Shown here in pieces: positions 58,199 to 64,000 of a stretch of DNA of 64,000 nt. Source of the DNA: Akebia trifoliata (lineage: Eukaryota > Streptophyta > Magnoliopsida > Ranunculales > Lardizabalaceae); contig CM030713.1 of assembly GCA_017979445.1 (NCBI GenBank), forward strand, positions 27,943,934 to 28,007,933. Reading direction: 5' to 3'. Positions within the stretch are counted from its first letter, which is position 1. Every line of letters starts with the position of its first letter. A program made the translations under genes and the position numbers. Below the pieces are notes generated by a model. That model made no database searches. It was not told the DNA's origin and saw only the letters and a list, made by a program, of their open reading frames with translations.

Positions 58199-58769
58199 TG
58201 TTGGAGAAATTTGGAAAATCAAAGAGAAAAGAGATGAGAAAATTCAGAAAATCGATCTGAGGCATAAGTAATATTGTTGTCTTTAAACCAATATTTTCCC
58301 CCACCACGTGAAATGTGATGGACAATAGGTTGCCAACAAAGTCGATTCTAGGATACAACGTATCGAATATGAATCCTTGTGATTGACTTATTGAATCTAA
58401 TCACGGTCCTTTGAATACCAAAATCTAAAGAATACTTTGATCAAATGAGAGAACTTGTGTGGAAGAGTTTAAAACACAAATTTTAAGGAATTTATGTGTT
58501 GGAATTTCTAGTCCAAATGAATGAAAATAGCAATATTTTCATAGATTACTAAGGGGTGTGTTAGACACCCTTTCAAAGAAAGGATCAATGGTTGCCAAAG
58601 AAACCATTGGATTTGAAATTAATTTGTTAAAGAACCAAGGGGTGCAACTTTTAATAAAATAAATTTTCTTTTAAAAAGTAATTGTTTTAAAAAATATATA
58701 TATAACTACATGAATCCAACAGTTGGACCATAACTGATTCCAACCGTTTGAATTTAAAATTCTCTAACA
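58199..58769 (-). repeat. 3' LTR of the terminal Copia element
   Basis: Starts TGTTGGAGAAATTTGG and ends AATTCTCTAACA. It aligns base by base with 63546-64000, with scattered substitutions and small gaps. Confidence 0.87.
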
Positions 58770-61700
58770 ATCCCCCATAATTTTGAAATTTCACTAAAAG
58801 AATAAAAAGAAATATATGCATAGATGGTGTTTAAAAGACTTGAACCTTCATTTAGTGGAAATGATTCAAAGCTTGTCATGATTCTTAGTGAACTAAGTTT
58901 TGAATTAATAGTTTTATATAAAAAATCAGAATCATCCCACACACATCCCTCAAAATAATAATGGCATTCAATAAAATATTAGCACATTTTAGGACCTATG
59001 CTACTAACCTGGTTTTCATAAATGTTTGTGAGATAAAACACTTTATTATTGAAAGTGGTTGCACTTTCACACTTATATAGGTAGGTCTATCAAAGATGTC
59101 TCCATAACTGTAACATCTTAACATAAAATGTTATAGATCAATTATTCATCTTACCTTGGTCCATTACAGGTAAAACACTACTACACCTTGGATGGAAATG
59201 AGAAATTTATTTTTCAATTTGTAGTATCCCTTTATCTATCACGTATTTACAACTTGTTTTTTCCATTGAACCTAAACATTGGACAATCAAATATTAGGTT
59301 GGGTTCCCGCTTTAAGTGATTGTTTAGGTAATTAGTTTTAAACCCATCAACTTAGACATCTTATACACCATCTTTTCTAAGACTTTTAGTAAACGAATCA
59401 ACCAAATTTTGAGTAGATCTGACTCCAATTACAAATATTATTCTATCTCTTAATAATTGTCTTACATGACTATGTCTTAGACCAATGTGTTTATTTTTCT
59501 CGTTATACATTTTACTATAAGTCTTCGATAGCGTTACTTCACTGTCACAGTGTATAGATATGAGTGGTAATAGTTTAACTAATAATAGAATTTCCAAAAG
59601 TAAATTATGTAGTCACTTAGCTTCTTTTCCACATGCCGCTAAGGCAATGAATTCGGACTCCATAATCGAATGTGTGATGAAGATTTGCTTCTTTGATCCT
59701 CATGAGATCGCAACACCTCCAAAAGTTAATATCCATCCACTAGTGGACTTTTATTCTTGTGAATCGGTTATCCAATTCACATCACTATATCCTTCCAAAA
59801 CATTGGCATATCTTGTACAATACAAACCATAATTCATATTACCTTTTAAATATTTAAAAATGAGTTAATACATTCTAACAATCAAAATTTGGATTACTAG
59901 CATATCATTCGCAAATGCAATATTAGGTCTAGTATAATGCATATCATACATTAAGCTATCAATAACTCTTGAATATTCCAATTGGGATACATTTCTTCCA
60001 TCATTTTTAGTTAATTTAATAATATTAATAGGCAAAGGTGTATTAGCTGATTTTACATCAAAATGACCAAATTTCTTTAAAATCTTTTAACCATAATGAG
60101 ACTAAGATAATATCAAATTATTATCTTTCCTCATAATTTTAATGCCTAAAATTACATCAGCTTGTCTCATATCTTTCATGCTAAAAGAGGAACTAAAGAA
60201 AATTTTAGTTTCTTTAATAATTTCTAAATCAGTTCCAAAAATCAATAAATCATCAACATAAAGACAAATAATTACTTATCTTTTATCATTAACTTTATAG
60301 TATACACATTTATCTTATTCATTTAGTATTAAATCCAAATTTAATACTAGTGTCATCAAACTTTTCGTGCCACTGTTTAGGTGTTTATTTTAAACCATAT
60401 AAAGATTTAATAAGTTTACATACTTTATTTTCATATCTTGGTAAAATAAAATCTTCCAGTGGATCCATATAAATTTATTTGTTTAATTCATCATTTAAAA
60501 GCACAGTTTTAACATCCATTTGATGAATTTCTAATTTAAGCATAGAAGTTAAAGTAATTAAAATTTTGATTGTACTTAGTCTAATAACGGTGGCATATAT
60601 ATCTATCTAAAACTTATTTTTGTCTCTAGCCTTTAGCAACTAAACATGCTTTAAACTTTTCAAATAAACCATTTATTCTTACTTTCCTTTTAAATATCCT
60701 TCTAAAACTTATAGTCTTAGATCCTTTTAGTAGATCCACAAGTTTCCAAGTGTCATTTATCATAATGGATCCCATTTCATCATCAATGGTTTTTTTTTCC
60801 AAAAAACAATATCTCTGGATCTTATTGCATCATCCTAAGTTGTAGGATCATTTTCAATATTTAGACAAACATAATATTTTATGGTTTCATTCATTCTATC
60901 TCCTTAAAAATAAAGGTAATAATATTTGTTAAGATTAGTTTTTCTTTTTTAACGATTACTCCTCCTAGGTTCTATATCAATTTCATTATCATTAGATGAT
61001 ATATCAACTTCATTAAATTTAGGAATAATATTATCTTGATTAGGTTCATTATCTTTTTCATTTGTCAAATGATTAGGCAATGTATTAAAAGAAGTTTAAA
61101 AAAATATAACATCTTTAGGTTCAATAATTACACATTTATCAATGGCATTATTATGTTCCATTACTAGAAATCTATAAACTTTACTATTTATAGCATAGCC
61201 AATAAATGCACATTCAACAACTTTTAATCCTAACTTAGATATTTTAAGATCAGTTAATCTAACTAATGCTCTACACCCCCACACTTTAAAATAATTTAAA
61301 TTAAGTTTTCTACCTTTCCAATATTCATACGGTGTAATACTTGAATTCTTATAAGGTATTCTATTTAGTATGTGTGTTGCTTTTAATAAAGCTTCACTCC
61401 ATATATCAATATTTGAATTTGAATTTACTAACATAGCATTTATCATATATCCTTTAATATTCTATTCTTTCTTTTCGCCACTCCATTTTGTTGTGGACTA
61501 TAAAGGGCCGTTTTTTTATGTCTAATTTCATGAATTTCACAAAATTCTGATAATTCATTTAAATGATATTCTCCATCTCTTTTAATTCTTAAAGCTTTAA
61601 AATCTTTCAATTTAATTGATTTTCTATTAATGCCTTATAAATTTTAAATTTTTCAAAAACTTCATCTTTTATTCTTAAAAAATATACTTATGCATAACTA

Positions 61701-62852
61701 GAATGATCATTTATAAAAATTACAAAATAGTTTTTTCCTCATCTAGCTAGCATATTATAAAAATCACAAACATCACTATGAATTAAATCTAATAAACAAG
61801 AATTTATTATTACGTTAAGAAAATATTTTCTAGTTATTTCAGATTTAGCATAAACAACACATTTATGGTCATTTAAAAATCTATGATCAAGAATTAGTCT
61901 TAAATAAGTCATGTACTTCATAAATTTATAATTAACATGACCTAATTTATCATGCCACAAATAGTTACACAAACTGAGTAAGAAGAAGAATTTTCATTAA
62001 TTACATTCCATTTGAACATCCCTTCCAAGGCATAGTCTTTTCCAATAAATACACCATTCTTGAATAAAATAAATTTATCCAATTCAAACACTAGTTTAAA
62101 ATCATGCTTAACAAGTAAGCTGGCCGATACAATTTTTTTTCAAATTTTCGGTACATAAAGAACATCAACTAATGTGACGATTTTTCTAGAAGTCAATTGT
62201 AAGTAGATCTTCTATTGGCCAATGCTATTTTCCATTGATGAATTTTCCATGCAATGAATTGGATCATCATTAACTTTCTCTTAAGACGTAAACATGTTTT
62301 GATCATTACAAACATGTCTATTGGCTTCGGTATCAACCCACCACTCTTTGTCATCGTCAGTCATGTTGATTTAGAAGATTATGGCTTCAAATTTTTCTTC
62401 CACTGTGTTTACTTGCTTTTTCAATTTCATGAAATGACAACAATCCCTTTTGAAATGACCAGTTTCCCATTGTGATAACATGCACCTTTCTTTGATTTTT
62501 CTTGTATTCTTTTTGTGCTCAATGATTTGGAAATTCATAAACTTTCTTTTCTTTGTTAGTTGCATCTCAGCTTTTGATTCAATTAGATTAACTTTGGATG
62601 ATATTTTGACTTAATTTTCTTGTTTATCTCTTAATCGAGACTTTTCTTCAATTCTAAGATATTGAAGAAGTTCTTCCATGATTTTCCTCTCTTTACTATG
62701 ATTGAGACTTACGGTAATCATTCCAAGAAGGAGGCAACTTGGCGATTATCAAATTAACTAGAAAATCTTCATCAAAATGAGATCTTTCAACAATCATATA
62801 ATTTATAATTGCTTGAAACTCATGAACTTGGCCAAGAATAGGTTTATTATTA

Positions 62853-63444
62853 ACCATTTTGAAATTAAAAAATTGACTCACTATGTAGGAGTGATATCTG
62901 ACATCCTCAGTTTTGTACTTCTTTTCAAGTGCATCCTAGAGTTCTTTTGTCAATTTTGTTGATTAGTAGACATCGAACAACGAATCCGATAAAGCATTGA
63001 GAATGTATCCCCTATATGCATAATCACCCACTTCGCATTTTTGCTTTCTCCAAACTTCGTCAATGTTAGATGAATCATCAACAATTGGATTTGAAGTGAG
63101 AACATGCACTAGTTTTAACGTGGTCAGTAAAAACGGAAGTTATTATCAACCATTTTGAAATTAAAAAATTGACTCTCTATGTAGGAGTGATAATTGGCAT
63201 TCTTAGTTTTTATACTTCTTTTCAAGTGCATCCCAAAGTTCTTTCGTCAATTTGATTGATGGGTAGACATCGAACAACGAATTTGATAAAACATTGAGCA
63301 TGTGTCCTCTATATGCATAATCATCTACTTCTCATTTTTGCTTTTTCCTAACTTCGTCAATGGTAGATGAATCATCAACAATTGGACTTGTTGAAGTGAG
63401 AACATGCACCACTCTTAAAGTGGTCAATAGAAAATGAAGTTTTT
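62853..63444 (-). repeat. 296-bp tandem duplication inside Copia gag
   Basis: Copies begin at 62853 and 63149 with ACCATTTTGAAATTAAAAAA. They share TAGACATCGAACAACGAAT and GATGAATCATCAACAATTGG. They differ at many sites, so the duplication is old. Confidence 0.8.
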
Positions 63445-63545
63445 GTTGCCATCGCTTGAAATTCATGCCATCAAAACTGTCCAACTTGGAGTATTGGTTG
63501 AACATTGGTGAAGGTGGAAAATAGGCCATGATATTGGCTTAAATT

Positions 63546-64000
63546 TGTTGGAGAAATTTGGAAATCAAATAGAAAAGAGATTAGAAAATTCAAAAACCGA
63601 TTTGAGGCACAAGTAATATTGTTGTCTTTAAAGCAATATTCGCCCCTACCACGTGAAACGTGATCAACAATGGGTGGTTGGCAAAGTCGATTCTATGATA
63701 CAACGGATTGAATTTCAATGCTTGTGATTGACTTGTCGAGTCTAATCACGCTCCTCTGAACACCAAAATCTAAAGAATACTTTGATCAAATGAGGGAACT
63801 TGTGGGGATGAGTTTAAAACACAAATTTTAATGAATTTGTGTGTTGAAATTTAAAGTCCAAATGAATGAAAAATCTTTAAATAGATTACCAAAGGGTGTG
63901 TTAGACACCCTTTCAAAGAAACCAAAGGATCAATGGTTGCCAAAGAAACCATTGGATTTGAAATTAATTTGTAAAAGAAACAAGGGTTGCAACTTTTAAT
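63546..64000 (-). repeat. 5' LTR of the terminal Copia element (partial)
   Basis: The partner of 58199-58769. The gag ATG lies only about 16 bp inside, leaving little room for a normal primer site; none is recognised. Confidence 0.85.

Larger units (their letters stand above)
58199..64000 (-). mobile_element. Copia LTR retrotransposon, 5' LTR cut by the window edge
   Basis: The 3' LTR is 58199-58769 (571 bp), next to the purine tract ATGGGGGAT. The matching 5' LTR starts at 63546 and runs past 64000, with roughly 110 bp missing. Order on -: gag from ATG at 63529 (MAYFPPSPMFNQYSKL), degenerate zinc knuckle near 62465, integrase 61972-61096 in pieces (YLWHDKLGHVNYKFMK), reverse transcriptase with CLYVDDLLIFGTD near 60265, and RNase H 59597-59361. 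Many stops. Gag contains a 296-bp tandem duplication. It sits inside an older Copia gag relic on the other strand. Confidence 0.87.

Noticed and set aside
45000..64000. SOC1 exon 1 within the window
   Set aside because: No - strand sequence encoding the MADS-domain motifs ([15 protein letters not shown]) was found.

Overview
The window is nuclear DNA from a flowering plant, probably a large, AT-rich genome outside the grasses. It has spliced genes with GT-AG introns, two floral MIKC-type MADS-box genes, and many plant-type transposons (Copia LTR elements, miniature LTR elements, MITEs, a LINE and tRNA-type SINEs). The species cannot be named from this sequence alone.

Two cellular genes are recognised. 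The first is an AGL6-like gene on the + strand (coding 16319-29652, 8 exons, intact 243-residue product). The second is a SOC1/TM3-like gene on the - strand: exons 2-7 lie between 44873 and 31763, and the MADS-box exon is not in the window, so it should lie beyond base 64000. The two genes converge, with 2,110 bp between stop codons. In Arabidopsis AGL6 (AT2G45650) and SOC1 (AT2G45660) are also neighbours, so this looks like an ancient linkage of a floral-organ/meristem regulator with a flowering-time integrator.

Layout. 1-16200: gene-free upstream DNA with a hAT-like element, hAT-type MITEs, SINE-like pieces, a solo miniature LTR and a broken Copia element that carries a CACTA-type MITE. 16200-29652: AGL6, with an 8.1-kb first intron full of non-autonomous DNA transposons and GA/CT tracts around the start. 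29653-31762: the shared 3' intergenic space, with two hairpins, a perfect CArG box and a fold-back MITE. 31763-44873: SOC1 exons 7-2, with intron 2 swollen to 11.7 kb by a complete Copia element (36337-40942, TSD GCAAT) and older relics. 44874-64000: the start of SOC1 intron 1 (more than 19 kb), made of a minisatellite, a second Copia with both LTRs (47142-51994), a LINE piece, a miniature LTR element, a Copia gag relic, and a third Copia (58199 to beyond the end) inserted into that gag relic.

No wholly new biological system is evident. The most interesting points are the conserved AGL6-SOC1 pair kept intact despite heavy transposon invasion, a fold-back MITE family that lands in (TA)n tracts at three places along AGL6, MIR-like hairpins just after the AGL6 stop, and several insertions whose target duplications can be read to the base.
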